64,000 nucleotides of DNA from Nitrososphaerota archaeon (GCA_026708305.1 JAPOVD010000001.1:95485-159484); one strand, 5' to 3'; numbered from the stretch's first letter, positions 27,042-36,782 are shown. Notes: generated by a model from the sequence alone, not told the origin. Numbers and translations: made by a program.

Positions 27042-27090
27042 ATTTTAGAAAAACTATATAAAGATATTAAACGTTGATTTTTAGACAAAA

Positions 27091-27507
27091 TTATTCGACT
27101 GAAATTATGAATTTACCTCGTGTAGTAGGGTTTTGTAAAGATTTAATCATTATTCTAGGTATCGAAAGTGAAGCTTTATTACAATTTATGGCCAACGTAC
27201 GAGGGCATACATAATTACTTTTTCGTAATACTATATCATTTTTATCTGTAAATGATAAACTTTGGTTTCCACTACCTACAATATGAAAAGAAATATTATT
27301 TACAATTATTGTAACTGTAATTATAGAAAAAGAATTACGCAGTTTATTTTTCAACGATATTGGAAGATCATTACAACTATAATTCGCATTAACACCTATT
27401 ATGCAATCTCCATTTGTGGTAAGATGTTCATCTTTGGTTATTTCGATAGTGTTTTTATGAGTAGATCGTATATTTTTATGTCCAAAAAATTCTATTTCAA
27501 ATTTCAT
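27091..27507 (-). CDS. DUF371 family archaeal protein
   Basis: 138 residues from ATG 27507; an upstream start at 27546 would add an unmatched leader. FEIEFFGHKNIRSTHKNT, then ITKDEHLTTNGDCIIGV and a late NCNKASLSIPR match the archaeal DUF371 pattern of mixed strands with conserved GH, THK and GDCIIG. Function is unknown. It is divergent from the proteasome alpha gene, ~50 nt away. Confidence 0.78.
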   Translation of the reverse strand: MKFEIEFFGHKNIRSTHKNTIEITKDEHLTTNGDCIIGVNANYSCNDLPISLKNKLRNSFSIITVTIIVNNISFHIVGSGNQSLSFTDKNDIVLRKSNYVCPRTLAINCNKASLSIPRIMIKSLQNPTTRGKFIISVE

Positions 27508-27556
27508 GTTACCAACATAATAATTTAAATTAAACATTAAAATCAATCTATGTGAT

Positions 27557-28291
27557 TTGTTACCAGCACAACAAGGTTATGATAGAGCCATCACAGTATT
27601 TTCTCCAGACGGTAGATTATATCAAGTCGAATATGCAATAGAAACAGTCAGAAGAGGGACAATTGCCATAGGAATAAAATGCAAAGATGGAATCATAATT
27701 GCAGTAGAAGAAAAACCACGTAAACTTCAAATTTCCCAGAATTCTCAAAAAATATTTCAAATTGATGATCATATTGGTGTTGCAGCAGCTGGGTATATTC
27801 CAGATGCTCGTAATCAAGTTGACAGTGCGCGTTTTTTTGCACAAAGCAACAAATTAATTTATAACGAACCTGTAGATGCAGAATCAGTAGCAAAACATTT
27901 GGCAGATCAATGCCAGCAATTTACACAATATGCAGGAGTACGTCCATTTGGAGTGGCATTGATAATAGGAGGGGTAATAGAAAACAAGTGTTCTCTATAT
28001 TTAACAGATCCAAGCGGCACATACATACCATATGATGCTGTTGCAATAGGTTCTGGTTCTGAAAAAGTTACAGAATTTTTTGAAAAAAAATACAAGAAAG
28101 AATTAACTTTAGACGATGCATGCATTTTAGCCATATCTGCCATCTACATTGCAAGTGAAGATAAAGAAAATGCAAAATACATCAAAATGTCTAAGCTTAG
28201 TTTGGACACTAAAATTTTTGAAAATATTTCAGATGTGCAAATTAATGAATTCTCAAAACGAGCTAAGGATCATAATGATTATAAATCATAA
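27557..28291 (+). CDS. psmA: proteasome subunit alpha
   Basis: 244 residues from TTG. The alpha N-terminal signature YDRAITVFSPDGRLYQVEYA gates the 20S core. VRRGTIAIGIKCKDGIIIAV and PFGVALIIGGV follow. It forms the outer rings of the 20S particle with PsmB (58.2 kb). It overlaps the next gene's ATG by 1 nt. Confidence 0.96.
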   Translation: MLPAQQGYDRAITVFSPDGRLYQVEYAIETVRRGTIAIGIKCKDGIIIAVEEKPRKLQISQNSQKIFQIDDHIGVAAAGYIPDARNQVDSARFFAQSNKLIYNEPVDAESVAKHLADQCQQFTQYAGVRPFGVALIIGGVIENKCSLYLTDPSGTYIPYDAVAIGSGSEKVTEFFEKKYKKELTLDDACILAISAIYIASEDKENAKYIKMSKLSLDTKIFENISDVQINEFSKRAKDHNDYKS

Positions 28292-29103
28292 TGAATTTTT
28301 TTATTGCTATTCCAAATACTTCTTTAGCAGATGAAATTCATCAATTAAACAAAACAAAAAAAATATCTCAAATTGCACGTGCATGTGCAACATTTAGAGT
28401 TGATACTATATTTATTTATGATGAAGATTATAATTTTAAAAGAGATCGAAAGCTCTTGATCGAAGTTTTAAGATATATGGATACTCCACAATTTTTACGT
28501 AAAAAAATATTTCCAAAAACTAATGAGCTAAAGTATTCTGGAATTACATCGCCGTTGAAGATACCTAGTCATAATACAGTAAACAAAGTTACAAAAATAA
28601 AATCTGGAGATATTAAAGATGGCGTCATCGTTTCTATAAACAAAAAAATGTTTATAGACATTGGATTTGATTTTCGTTTACTGTATTTTGGAAAAAAAAT
28701 GATTGGAAATCGAATACAAATAAAATTTCAAAACGGTTATCCTAATTTAAACTTCAAGGAAATAAAACGTGAAGAAATAAACGATTATTGGGGTTATAAA
28801 ATAAAAACGAAGAGAAATTTGTTAAATTTTTTGTTATCTTGGAATGGCGATATAATTTTGACGTCCAGAAAAGGAATTGTGACGTCAGTAAATAATTTAC
28901 GACAGTATACTGGCAAAAAAAACATGTTGGTTGTTTTTGGCACACCAAATAGAGGATTACATGATATTTTAGGCAATAAAATTAACATAATTCCGCACTC
29001 CAAAATTCTTAATTTTTTTCCTAATCAGAAAACTATGACAATAAGATTAGAGGAAGCTATTAACGGTGTATTATCCATTTTAAATTTATTTCAACATCAT
29101 TAA
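28291..29103 (+). CDS. SPOUT-type RNA methyltransferase (archaeal C9orf114/SPOUT1-like)
   Basis: 270 residues. The N-terminus FIAIPNTSLADE and ARACATFRVDTIFIYDEDY match the family, which usually sits just upstream of L3 in archaea. An OB-like insert lies at about 90-165. The C-terminal knot region has MLVVFGTPNRGLHDIL and a late IRLEEAINGVLSILNL. It probably methylates rRNA or tRNA. It overlaps psmA by 1 nt and heads the ribosomal run. Confidence 0.85.
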   Translation: MNFFIAIPNTSLADEIHQLNKTKKISQIARACATFRVDTIFIYDEDYNFKRDRKLLIEVLRYMDTPQFLRKKIFPKTNELKYSGITSPLKIPSHNTVNKVTKIKSGDIKDGVIVSINKKMFIDIGFDFRLLYFGKKMIGNRIQIKFQNGYPNLNFKEIKREEINDYWGYKIKTKRNLLNFLLSWNGDIILTSRKGIVTSVNNLRQYTGKKNMLVVFGTPNRGLHDILGNKINIIPHSKILNFFPNQKTMTIRLEEAINGVLSILNLFQHH

Positions 29104-29150
29104 TAAATTTCAGAATAGATATATAGCTGCGTCTATCATTTCGATTGGTA

Positions 29151-30128
29151 ATGGGACATAGGAAACATAGCCAACCTAGGAGAGGTAGTCTTGCATATTT
29201 GCCACATGGAAGAGCTAGGAGTATGGAAGCTAGAATACGTACGTGGATAAATAATGATATCAGTAACGCGCCAAAAATTCTGGGCCATGCTGGATTTAAG
29301 GTTGGTTGCTTGCAAATTGCAAGTGTGGATGATAAAGAAAAAACTCCAAACGCGGGTAAGCAGATTATAGATATTGGTACAATCTTAGCCACACCGCCAG
29401 CTGTTGTTGTTGCTGCTAGAGGATATTCTGACGAGAATAAAATATACGATGTGTTTGCATCAAACTTGCCAAAAGAGATAATAAAATATGTCAAACCAAA
29501 AAAAAATGGCATCAAAATATTGGAAAATAAACTAAGTAAAATTAAAAGATTATTTGTCATATTAGCTGTAATACCTAGTAATGTAGGTTTATCTCAGAAA
29601 AAACCATATATTTTTGAAGTCGGTATAAATGGGAATGATATGAAAGAACAATTAGAATTCATAAAAAAAAATTTAGGCAAATCATTAAAAATTTCAGATA
29701 TTTTTGAAGCTGGTACTAAAATAGATGTTGCAGCCATAACAAAAGGTAAAGGATGGGAGGGTCCAATTACTAGATGGGGAGTTAAAAGAAAACAACATAA
29801 ATCAAGAAAAAGTGTAAGAGAAGTAGGATCTTTAGGTCCTATATCCCCTCAAAATGTTATGTATACTGTTCCTCGTGCTGGACAAAGAGGATTTCATCAG
29901 AGGATAGAATATAATAAGAGAATTATGGTTGTTAGCAATACTACAAAAAACGAATTTAAAATCAATCCAAAAGGTGGATTTAAACATTTTGGATTTATAG
30001 ATGGAGATTACATAATAATCAGAGGATCTGTACCAGGATCAATAAAACGTCTAATTAAACTACGGACATCAATACGATCTCCACAAAAAAAGTTAATCAA
30101 ACCAAATGTAATTAGTATAATAAGATGA
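29151..30128 (+). CDS. rpl3: ribosomal protein L3 (uL3)
   Basis: 325 residues from ATG 29151, giving the canonical archaeal N-terminus MGHRKHSQPRRGSLAYLP; a TTG at 29145 would add two residues. KGKGWEGPITRWGVKRKQHK and RAGQRGFHQRIEYNKR are the conserved rRNA-contacting loops. It heads the S10/spc-like run and overlaps L4 by 4 nt. Confidence 0.97.
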   Translation: MGHRKHSQPRRGSLAYLPHGRARSMEARIRTWINNDISNAPKILGHAGFKVGCLQIASVDDKEKTPNAGKQIIDIGTILATPPAVVVAARGYSDENKIYDVFASNLPKEIIKYVKPKKNGIKILENKLSKIKRLFVILAVIPSNVGLSQKKPYIFEVGINGNDMKEQLEFIKKNLGKSLKISDIFEAGTKIDVAAITKGKGWEGPITRWGVKRKQHKSRKSVREVGSLGPISPQNVMYTVPRAGQRGFHQRIEYNKRIMVVSNTTKNEFKINPKGGFKHFGFIDGDYIIIRGSVPGSIKRLIKLRTSIRSPQKKLIKPNVISIIR

Positions 30129-30937
30129 AAACCACAATATTATCAGCAACTGGAGAAGTAGAAAACGAAATAGAATTACCAAAAATTTTTTCAATAGTAG
30201 TAAATCATAAATTAATTCACAAAGTTTTTACAAATATTAGTTCTCATCAATTTCAAAAGCAAGGGCGTCATGCTACAGCAGGAATGGATGTATCTGCAAG
30301 CACTTTAAACCCACCTACTGGTCATGGACAATCAAGAGTAGCTAGAATACATAGTGGAGGAGGAGGCAGGCAAGGACAGGCCGGAGGCATTGCCTCAGTG
30401 AGAGGAGGTAGACAAGCACATCCGCCAATTAGTAAAAAAATAATTTATAAAAAACTGAATAAAAAAGAAATAAAATATGCATTGGGATCTGCAATAGCAG
30501 CAACAACATCAAGATTTTATATTAAAAAAAGAGGACATAAAATTGATAAAATTAAACAATTGCCAATAATCGTATCAAATACAATAGAAACACTATCAAA
30601 AACATCTGAGATTAAATCATTAATTAGCAATCTCAATTTAACTGCAGATCTTGACAGATTAAAAAAACGTAAAGTACGTACTGGTAAACCTTCGTACAGA
30701 GGACGTAAAAAAAAAGTTGGGAAAAGTGTGTTAATAATAACTGCCAATACTGAAAAATTATCTAAAGCTTGTAATGCACTACCAGGTGTAGATGTACGAT
30801 CAGTACATGATCTAAACATTATTGATTTAGCACCAGGTTCTCAAGTTGGGCGTTTAACAATATATAGTAAAAATGCTATTGATGAAATAGCTAGAATTAA
30901 ATTTACTAAATTAGAAATACTAGAGAAAGTATTATGA
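30125..30937 (+). CDS. rpl4: ribosomal protein L4 (uL4)
   Basis: 270 residues. The long extended loop is visible as RQGRHATAG-like HATAGMDVSAS followed by HSGGGGRQGQAGG, and the globular part ends in DLAPGSQVGRLTIYSKNAID. It shares ATGA with the L3 stop and overlaps L23 by 4 nt, so the three are translationally coupled. Confidence 0.96.
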   Translation: MKTTILSATGEVENEIELPKIFSIVVNHKLIHKVFTNISSHQFQKQGRHATAGMDVSASTLNPPTGHGQSRVARIHSGGGGRQGQAGGIASVRGGRQAHPPISKKIIYKKLNKKEIKYALGSAIAATTSRFYIKKRGHKIDKIKQLPIIVSNTIETLSKTSEIKSLISNLNLTADLDRLKKRKVRTGKPSYRGRKKKVGKSVLIITANTEKLSKACNALPGVDVRSVHDLNIIDLAPGSQVGRLTIYSKNAIDEIARIKFTKLEILEKVL

Positions 30938-31200
30938 ATGCGGCTGCTGCGTTAAAAATAATATTAAAACCACATATTACAGAAAAAACATTTGCAATGA
31001 TAGAAAATGATAAAAAATTATGTTTTATTGTAAGTAGTACATCTAATAAAAAAGAAATCATGGAAGCAATTAACGCACTATATAATGAAAAATGTCTACA
31101 GATAAATGTGAATAGAACAATATACGGTAAAAAAGCATTTGTAAAATTTGAAACTGTAGAAAAAGCAAGAGATTTAGCCACAAAAATAGGTATGCTATAA
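30934..31200 (+). CDS. rpl23: ribosomal protein L23 (uL23)
   Basis: 88 residues. ILKPHITEKTFAMIEND and VNRTIYGKKAFVKFE are the family hallmarks. It docks at the exit tunnel, where SRP binds. The usual next gene, L2, is not here; a 29-nt gap leads to S19. Confidence 0.95.
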   Translation: MNAAAALKIILKPHITEKTFAMIENDKKLCFIVSSTSNKKEIMEAINALYNEKCLQINVNRTIYGKKAFVKFETVEKARDLATKIGML

Positions 31201-31229
31201 ATTGGAGTTCTATAATACTAAGTTATAAA

Positions 31230-31625
31230 ATGGCCAGAGAATTCAAATATTATGGGATTTCATTAGAAGAATTACAGAATATACAATTAGAAAAATTGTT
31301 TCAAGTTTTTCCTTCAAGACAAAGACGTTCTCTAACAAGAGGTATAACTGATGGAAAACGAAAACTGATAGAAGAAATTAAATTATTAAAAGCTGGTAAA
31401 TTAAAAACATCTATTAAAACACATATACGTGATCTAATTATTTTACCATACATGACAGGTATAACTATTAACGTGTTCTCTGGCAAAACTTTTGTTTCAG
31501 TAAATATAATTCCAGAAATGATAGGACATTATGTTGGAGAATACGTAATTACAAACAAACGAGTACAACATGGAGCTCCAGGTGTAGGTGCATCAAGATC
31601 CAGTTTGTATGTTCCATTAAAGTGA
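31230..31625 (+). CDS. rps19: ribosomal protein S19 (uS19)
   Basis: 131 residues. The N-terminal archaeal extension is FKYYGISLEELQ, then PSRQRRSLTRG and the core HIRDLIILPYMTG and HYVGEYVITNKRVQHGAPGV. L22 starts 4 nt after the stop. In most archaea L2 precedes this gene. Confidence 0.96.
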   Translation: MAREFKYYGISLEELQNIQLEKLFQVFPSRQRRSLTRGITDGKRKLIEEIKLLKAGKLKTSIKTHIRDLIILPYMTGITINVFSGKTFVSVNIIPEMIGHYVGEYVITNKRVQHGAPGVGASRSSLYVPLK

Positions 31626-31629
31626 TAAC

Positions 31630-32088
31630 ATGAGCAAATTTAACTATTCATTTCAACATTATGATCCAAAAAAACACGTCAAAGCATCTCTACGTGAAAA
31701 AGGAATTTCACACAAGCATGCACGTGAAATAGCAGTTTCTATAAAAGGTTTACAAATAGACAAAGCCAAAGAATACTTAAATTTGGTTATTTACAGAAAA
31801 CGCTCAATACCATTTAAAAGATATAACAAACATGTAGGTCATAGATCAGATCCACAAATTATGTCTGGAAGATACCCACGTAAATCTGCAACAGAAGTAA
31901 TAAAATTACTAGATAATCTAGAATCAAATGCAGAATATAAAGGAATGAATTTAGATAATTTAAAAATAATAAATGCAACTGTACATAAAGGTATATGTGT
32001 GAAAAGATTTATTCCTAGAGCTATGGGCAGATCATCTCCTAAAAATAATTTTTTAACACATGTAGAATTAGTAGCTCAAGAATTGTGA
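31630..32088 (+). CDS. rpl22: ribosomal protein L22 (uL22)
   Basis: 152 residues. [18 protein letters not shown] and [19 protein letters not shown] are archaeal/eukaryotic L22 signatures, with the tunnel hairpin near the C-terminus ([12 protein letters not shown]). It lies 4 nt after S19 and 1 nt before S3. Confidence 0.96.
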   Translation: MSKFNYSFQHYDPKKHVKASLREKGISHKHAREIAVSIKGLQIDKAKEYLNLVIYRKRSIPFKRYNKHVGHRSDPQIMSGRYPRKSATEVIKLLDNLESNAEYKGMNLDNLKIINATVHKGICVKRFIPRAMGRSSPKNNFLTHVELVAQEL

Positions 32089-32089
32089 T

Positions 32090-32803
32090 ATGTCTTCTGT
32101 AAAAAATGTCCTAAGAGATAATTATAATTCAATGTTATTAAAAGATTTTTTAAAAAATAAAATCAAAGATTCTGGATTTTCACACGTTGATATATCTAAA
32201 ATGCCTATTGGTACTAGAGTCACATTACATGTAACTAGACCAGGGATTGTTATTGGAAAAAAAGGTTCCGGTATAAAGGAATTAACAGATAAATTAGAAA
32301 ATAAATTTGGGTTGAAAAACCCACAGATATCTGTAGTAGAAATAGAAAAACCAGAATTATCACCAAATGTTATGTGTAATAGATTAGCTGCACACATTGA
32401 ACGCGGAATAGCATTTAGACGAGCTACAATGTGGACCATACAACAAATAATGGATAAAGGAGCTATGGGAGTACAAATAACAATTTCTGGAAAATTACGT
32501 GGAGACAGATCATCTTTCGAAAAACATTCATCTGGTATTTTGCCATGTTCTGGCAATCATGCAGAAAGTATAGTGGATGAAGACATTGTTCATGTGCAAA
32601 CACCAATGGGACTTGTAGGAATACAAATTAAAATAGCAAAACAAGAAAATTTTAAAGATGAAATGAAATATATCATAGATAACGAAGACAAAAATAACAA
32701 TATAGAAGAGGATGAAAAACCTAATACTGTAAATAAAGATAAACATAAATTAAACGATAAATTATTATCACAAAGTGAATCAAATGAAAAGTTACAAAAA
32801 TAA
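32090..32803 (+). CDS. rps3: ribosomal protein S3 (uS3) with long charged tail
   Basis: 237 residues. The KH domain carries [18 protein letters not shown]. The second domain has [19 protein letters not shown] and GKLRGDRSS. The last ~30 residues after IKIAKQENF are Asp/Glu/Asn/Lys-rich and probably disordered, longer than a minimal archaeal S3. L29 begins 14 nt later behind a GGAG element. Confidence 0.95.
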   Translation: MSSVKNVLRDNYNSMLLKDFLKNKIKDSGFSHVDISKMPIGTRVTLHVTRPGIVIGKKGSGIKELTDKLENKFGLKNPQISVVEIEKPELSPNVMCNRLAAHIERGIAFRRATMWTIQQIMDKGAMGVQITISGKLRGDRSSFEKHSSGILPCSGNHAESIVDEDIVHVQTPMGLVGIQIKIAKQENFKDEMKYIIDNEDKNNNIEEDEKPNTVNKDKHKLNDKLLSQSESNEKLQK

Positions 32804-32817
32804 GGAGTAACAATAAA

Positions 32818-33021
32818 ATGCCCAGACTAAAAATGAAAACAATTAAAGAATTTAACGAAGTTGATTTAAAAGAACGTCTTCATCAATCACGTATCGAATT
32901 AATCAAGTTTCAAATAGAATCTTCTAAAGGAACACTTAAAAAAAATAGTGGAAAAATAAAACCATTAAAAAAAGAAATTGCAAGATTGATGACACAACTA
33001 ACTAAAATAAGTAATAAATGA
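32818..33021 (+). CDS. rpl29: ribosomal protein L29 (uL29)
   Basis: 67 residues, two-helix protein. LKERLHQSRIELIKFQIES and the late KPLKKEIARLMTQL fit L29. A good ribosome site (AAGGAG, about 32801-32806) stands 11 nt upstream, one of few clear ones in the run. It overlaps the Rpp29 gene by 4 nt. Confidence 0.93.
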   Translation: MPRLKMKTIKEFNEVDLKERLHQSRIELIKFQIESSKGTLKKNSGKIKPLKKEIARLMTQLTKISNK

Positions 33022-33278
33022 GAAAAATAAAAAATATAAAAATGCATGAACTAATAGGATTAAAGGCTAGAATAATCGAATCTACAAATTACTATATGTT
33101 AGGATTACATGGTACTATTGTTGATGAATCAAAAAATATTATTGTTATTTCTAATGATGAGGGATTAAAAAAAATACCAAAATCGCATAATACATTAAAA
33201 CTATATCTAGATAGAAATACAGTAACAGTACTAAGTGGAAATGATATAAACAACAGACCAGAAGAAAGGATACGGTGA
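33018..33278 (+). CDS. rnp1: RNase P protein component 1 (Rpp29/Pop4)
   Basis: 86 residues. HELIGLKARIIES, then MLGLHGTIVDESKNIIVI, is the Sm-like barrel of archaeal Rpp29, which with Rpp21 supports RNase P RNA in maturing tRNA 5' ends. Its place between L29 and S17 is the classic archaeal one. It overlaps both neighbours by 4 nt. Confidence 0.93.
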   Translation: MRKIKNIKMHELIGLKARIIESTNYYMLGLHGTIVDESKNIIVISNDEGLKKIPKSHNTLKLYLDRNTVTVLSGNDINNRPEERIR

Positions 33279-33607
33279 TAAAAATAATAAACAACATAGG
33301 ACTAGATATAAGATCTCCGCCTGAAAATTGTACTGATATCAATTGTCCTTTTCATGGTAAATTATCATTACGAGGAAAATTATTTGAAGGAAAAATAGTA
33401 AATACAAAAACAGGAAAAACTGTAGTGCTAAAAAAAGATTCACCAATTAAATTTAATAAATTTAAAAGATATGGAAGAGGTAAAAATACAGTACATGCAC
33501 ACTTGCCACCATGTATAAAAATAAATGTCGATCAATATGTAATTACTGCTGAATGTCGTCCAATCTCAAAATCAGTATCATTTGTCGTAATAGGTGTAAA
33601 AGTTTAA
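33275..33607 (+). CDS. rps17: ribosomal protein S17 (uS17)
   Basis: 110 residues from GTG. GLDIRSPPENCTDINCPFHG carries the archaeal extension. LRGKLFEGKIVNTKTGKTV and AECRPISKSVSFVVI form the OB fold. It stops immediately before the L14 ATG. Confidence 0.95.
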   Translation: MIKIINNIGLDIRSPPENCTDINCPFHGKLSLRGKLFEGKIVNTKTGKTVVLKKDSPIKFNKFKRYGRGKNTVHAHLPPCIKINVDQYVITAECRPISKSVSFVVIGVKV

Positions 33608-34039
33608 ATGGTAAAAAGCAGAGCAGTTTCAGCTAAGGGAGTACAAGAATTTCGTCCATATATCACTCGTTCTTTACCAGTAGGATCTCAAATTACATGT
33701 GCAGATAATACAGGTGCAAAAATATTAGAAATTATCATGGTCAAAAAATCAAAGACGAGAGTGTCTAGAATGCCTTCTGGTTCTGTAGGAGATTTTGTTA
33801 GCGTAGTAGTAAAAAAAGGTCCAGCAGAATTAAAAAAACAAATATACGGAGCCGTGATAATACGACAAAAATACCCAATACGAAGATTAAATGGCAGTAG
33901 AATATCTTTTGAAGATAATGCTGCAGTACTAGTAACCCCGGAAGGAGAAATCAAGGGAACAGATATTAAGGGACCAGTAGCTATCGAAGCATCAGAAAAA
34001 TGGCCACGAATAGCTAATCTTGCATCAATAGTGATATAA
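33608..34039 (+). CDS. rpl14: ribosomal protein L14 (uL14)
   Basis: 143 residues. ITCADNTGAKILEIIMVK, then VGDFVSVVVKKGPAELKK, RLNGSRISFEDNAAVLVTPE and KGPVAIEASEKWPRIANLAS are conserved. It shares one base with the L24 ATG. Confidence 0.97.
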   Translation: MVKSRAVSAKGVQEFRPYITRSLPVGSQITCADNTGAKILEIIMVKKSKTRVSRMPSGSVGDFVSVVVKKGPAELKKQIYGAVIIRQKYPIRRLNGSRISFEDNAAVLVTPEGEIKGTDIKGPVAIEASEKWPRIANLASIVI

Positions 34040-34374
34040 TGAAAAATAATATGATAAAATCTAATAATGATTTAGTGAGTTTATTGTCTAAAGAATTAAG
34101 AAAAAAATATAAAAAACGTAATTTACGACTAAGAATTGGAGACACAGTAAAAGTAATGCGAGGAGAATACAAAGGTATAGATGGCAAAGTATTAAAAATA
34201 TTATTGACTAGATCCAAAATAGCCATTGATGGTATAAAACGAGAAAAAAGTAAAGGAGAAAAAATAAATGTAAATGTACATTCGTCTAATGTAATTATAA
34301 CTAATATTAATACAGATGATAAGTTTAGAAAAAATAAACTGTCACGTAATTTAGATCAAAATAAAAATATTTAA
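34039..34374 (+). CDS. rpl24: ribosomal protein L24 (uL24)
   Basis: 111 residues. It has the KOW motif IGDTVKVMRGEYKGIDGKV with KNLRLR-like basic residues before it, and a low-complexity basic tail. The 1-nt stop/start overlap with L14 implies coupling. Confidence 0.94.
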   Translation: MKNNMIKSNNDLVSLLSKELRKKYKKRNLRLRIGDTVKVMRGEYKGIDGKVLKILLTRSKIAIDGIKREKSKGEKINVNVHSSNVIITNINTDDKFRKNKLSRNLDQNKNI

Positions 34375-34375
34375 A

Positions 34376-35092
34376 TTGACACGTATAGCAGGTAGTAAAA
34401 AACTTAAACGTCAAATGGCCCCAATTTTTTGGGGATTAAATAGAAAAAGTAAGCGATTTGCGATAACAGTTAAACCAGGTCCACATAAAAAAAATTATTC
34501 AATTCCCACTCCAATTCTCCTTAGAGATATATTACGATTTGTATCAACATTAAAGGAAGCAAAATTTGTTATTTATAATGGTAAAGTCATCATAGATGGA
34601 TTAATACGTAAATCTCTTCATCATGGAATAGGATTGATGGATGTTATAGAATTACAAAATATTTCTTCTCAATATAGAATGATTCCACTAAATGGCAAAA
34701 TATTAGCTCCAATAAAAATACCATCTGAAGAAAAATCTAAAAAAATAGTTAAAGTTATTACAAAATCAACAATAAAAAACAATAAATTTCAAATTGGAAC
34801 TCATGATGGAAGAACTATAATAACAAATTTGGATATAAAAGTGGGAGATTCTTGTTTAATAAACATTCCTGACCAAAAAATACTAGATGTGTTAAAATTA
34901 GAAAATACTTGTAAAGTATTAATAATTAAAGGTATCAACGCTGGCAAAATTGGAACTGTAGAAAATATAAAAAAAGGAACATTCCTTCTTTCAAAACAGG
35001 TTACATTAAATATTGGTAATCAAAAAATAGAAATACCTTTTGATCTAATTATGGTAATAGGTAAAGATAAACCTGTATTAAAATCATGGTGA
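34376..35092 (+). CDS. rps4e: ribosomal protein S4e (eS4)
   Basis: 238 residues from TTG, 1 nt after the L24 stop. GSKKLKRQMAPIFWGLNRKS starts the protein. An S4-like RNA-binding part (LRDILRFVSTLKEAKFVIYN) and a KOW-like end (VLIIKGINAGKIGTVENIKK) follow. It is an archaeal/eukaryotic-specific protein in the usual place. Confidence 0.95.
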   Translation: MTRIAGSKKLKRQMAPIFWGLNRKSKRFAITVKPGPHKKNYSIPTPILLRDILRFVSTLKEAKFVIYNGKVIIDGLIRKSLHHGIGLMDVIELQNISSQYRMIPLNGKILAPIKIPSEEKSKKIVKVITKSTIKNNKFQIGTHDGRTIITNLDIKVGDSCLINIPDQKILDVLKLENTCKVLIIKGINAGKIGTVENIKKGTFLLSKQVTLNIGNQKIEIPFDLIMVIGKDKPVLKSW

Positions 35093-35096
35093 AAAA

Positions 35097-35609
35097 ATGA
35101 AGAATATGAATTTGATGACAAAAATTTTTCTAGATAAAATTATTTTAAATATATGTACAGGAAAATCTGGCAATATACTGGAATCTGCAAAAACAGCTTT
35201 AGATCAAATTACAAATAAAAAATCTTCTGTTCGTAATGCAAAAAAAGCACAAAGAGATTGGGGAGTGAGAAAAGGAGAACCTATAGCTGCAGCTGTCACA
35301 ATTAGAAAAAGAGATAGTGTTTTATTATTAAAACGACTCTTATTAGCCAAAAAAAATAAAATTCCACAAAGATCTTTTGATAATTTCGGTAATTTTTCTT
35401 TTGGTATCAAAGAACATATAGATATTCCAGGTATAAAATATGATCCACAGATTGGTATTTTTGGTCTCAATGTATCAGTATCATTAGCTAGATTGGGTTT
35501 TAACATTAGATTAAAACGCAATAATAAGAAAATTGGGCAACGACACAGAATAAGTCTTGATGATGCAAAAAAATTTATGATTAAAGAATTCGATGTGGAG
35601 TTATATTGA
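35097..35609 (+). CDS. rpl5: ribosomal protein L5 (uL5)
   Basis: 170 residues. [57 protein letters not shown] and [15 protein letters not shown] [13 protein letters not shown] all fit. It binds 5S rRNA. It overlaps the S14 TTG start. Confidence 0.95.
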   Translation: MKNMNLMTKIFLDKIILNICTGKSGNILESAKTALDQITNKKSSVRNAKKAQRDWGVRKGEPIAAAVTIRKRDSVLLLKRLLLAKKNKIPQRSFDNFGNFSFGIKEHIDIPGIKYDPQIGIFGLNVSVSLARLGFNIRLKRNNKKIGQRHRISLDDAKKFMIKEFDVELY

Positions 35610-35785
35610 TAAAAAATAGATCTTACGAATTTACTGGTAGAAAACGACATAAATTTGGAAGAGGATCTCGATGGTGTAAGCGTTGTGGTGATTATACAGC
35701 CGTGATACAAAAATATGATTTAAATCTATGTAGAAGATGTTTTAGAGAGGTAGCTAAGTCATTAGGATTTAAAAAAAATATGTGA
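35606..35785 (+). CDS. rps14: ribosomal protein S14 (uS14), zinc form
   Basis: 59 residues from a TTG overlapping the L5 stop. [20 protein letters not shown], then [18 protein letters not shown] gives two CxxC pairs, the zinc-bound archaeal S14. S8 starts 5 nt after the stop. Length and motif are full family length. Confidence 0.94.
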   Translation: MIKNRSYEFTGRKRHKFGRGSRWCKRCGDYTAVIQKYDLNLCRRCFREVAKSLGFKKNM

Positions 35786-35790
35786 TATGA

Positions 35791-36183
35791 ATGCCATCTA
35801 ATAATATTTTATCTAATTTGTTTGTAACATTATATAATTCAGAAGCTAGAAGAAAAAATAATTGTGTGGTTTTACCTACTTCAAAATTGGCTATCGAAGT
35901 ACTTAAAACATTACAAAAATATGAATATGTTGGAGAATTTGAACATATAGATGATAAACGTGGTGGCAAATTTAAAATCAAATTGCTGGCTAAAATTACA
36001 AAATGTGGATCAATTTCACCTAGGTTTAAAGTTAAGAAAGACGAATATTACAAATGGGAACTGATGTATTTGCCTGCATATTATAAAGGTATTTTAGTAG
36101 TTACAACTAATCATGGAGTTATGTCTCATCATGATGCTATAAATAAAGGAATTGGTGGATTTTTAATTGGATACGCATACTGA
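35791..36183 (+). CDS. rps8: ribosomal protein S8 (uS8)
   Basis: 130 residues. NILSNLFVTLYNSEARRKN starts it, GEFEHIDDKRGGKFKI follows, and it ends with TTNHGVMSHHDAINKGIGG, the archaeal S8 signature. Its last 17 nt overlap the TTG start of L6. Confidence 0.95.
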   Translation: MPSNNILSNLFVTLYNSEARRKNNCVVLPTSKLAIEVLKTLQKYEYVGEFEHIDDKRGGKFKIKLLAKITKCGSISPRFKVKKDEYYKWELMYLPAYYKGILVVTTNHGVMSHHDAINKGIGGFLIGYAY

Positions 36184-36724
36184 AGTAGAATATTTTGAAG
36201 AAACCATCGACATTATGGATGGAATCACTATTAAACAAAATAAGCATCATTTACGTATTGTTGGGCCGCTAGGAAAAATATCTAAAAATTTTAAAAAAAT
36301 TCCAATTGAATTTAAACTAGAACAAAATAAATTATACATAAAAACAATAAACAATAAAAAAACAGACTATGCTATTTTACACACAATAAAATCAATCGTT
36401 AATAATCTTATGAAAGGATTAATTACAGGATATACAATCAAAATGAAAACTGTATATTCTCATTTTCCTATTTCTATTAAAATCAAAGAAAATGAAATTC
36501 ATATTGAAAATTTTATTGGCGAGAGGCATCCAAGAATAATTAAGATACATGGCAATACGAAAGCCAAAGTTGTCTCTGGAGATATAATTTTAACTGGAAA
36601 TGTATTAACAGACGTGACACAAACCGCTGCAGATCTACAATTAAGAACCAAAATTAAAAATAAGGATCCACGTGTTTTTTTGGATGGCATATTTATTCAA
36701 TCTAAATCAAATCATATTGATTAA
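36167..36724 (+). CDS. rpl6: ribosomal protein L6 (uL6)
   Basis: 185 residues from TTG within the S8 end. ITIKQNKHHLRIVGPLGKIS and the later KMKTVYSHFPISIKIKEN and ENFIGERHPRIIKI fit archaeal L6. It ends the ribosomal run; the genes that usually follow (L32e, L19e, L18, S5, L30, L15) are absent, and tRNA-Asn comes next. The exact start is uncertain. Confidence 0.92.
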   Translation: MDTHTEVEYFEETIDIMDGITIKQNKHHLRIVGPLGKISKNFKKIPIEFKLEQNKLYIKTINNKKTDYAILHTIKSIVNNLMKGLITGYTIKMKTVYSHFPISIKIKENEIHIENFIGERHPRIIKIHGNTKAKVVSGDIILTGNVLTDVTQTAADLQLRTKIKNKDPRVFLDGIFIQSKSNHID

Positions 36725-36782
36725 TAATAATTTTACCATCATCAACAATCTTATATGTTTAATATTTTTACGATTATATGTT

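Noticed and set aside
28149..28334. Overlapping open frame across the psmA end
   Set aside because: It lies in a different frame within psmA, has no family resemblance, and the true downstream gene starts at 28291.
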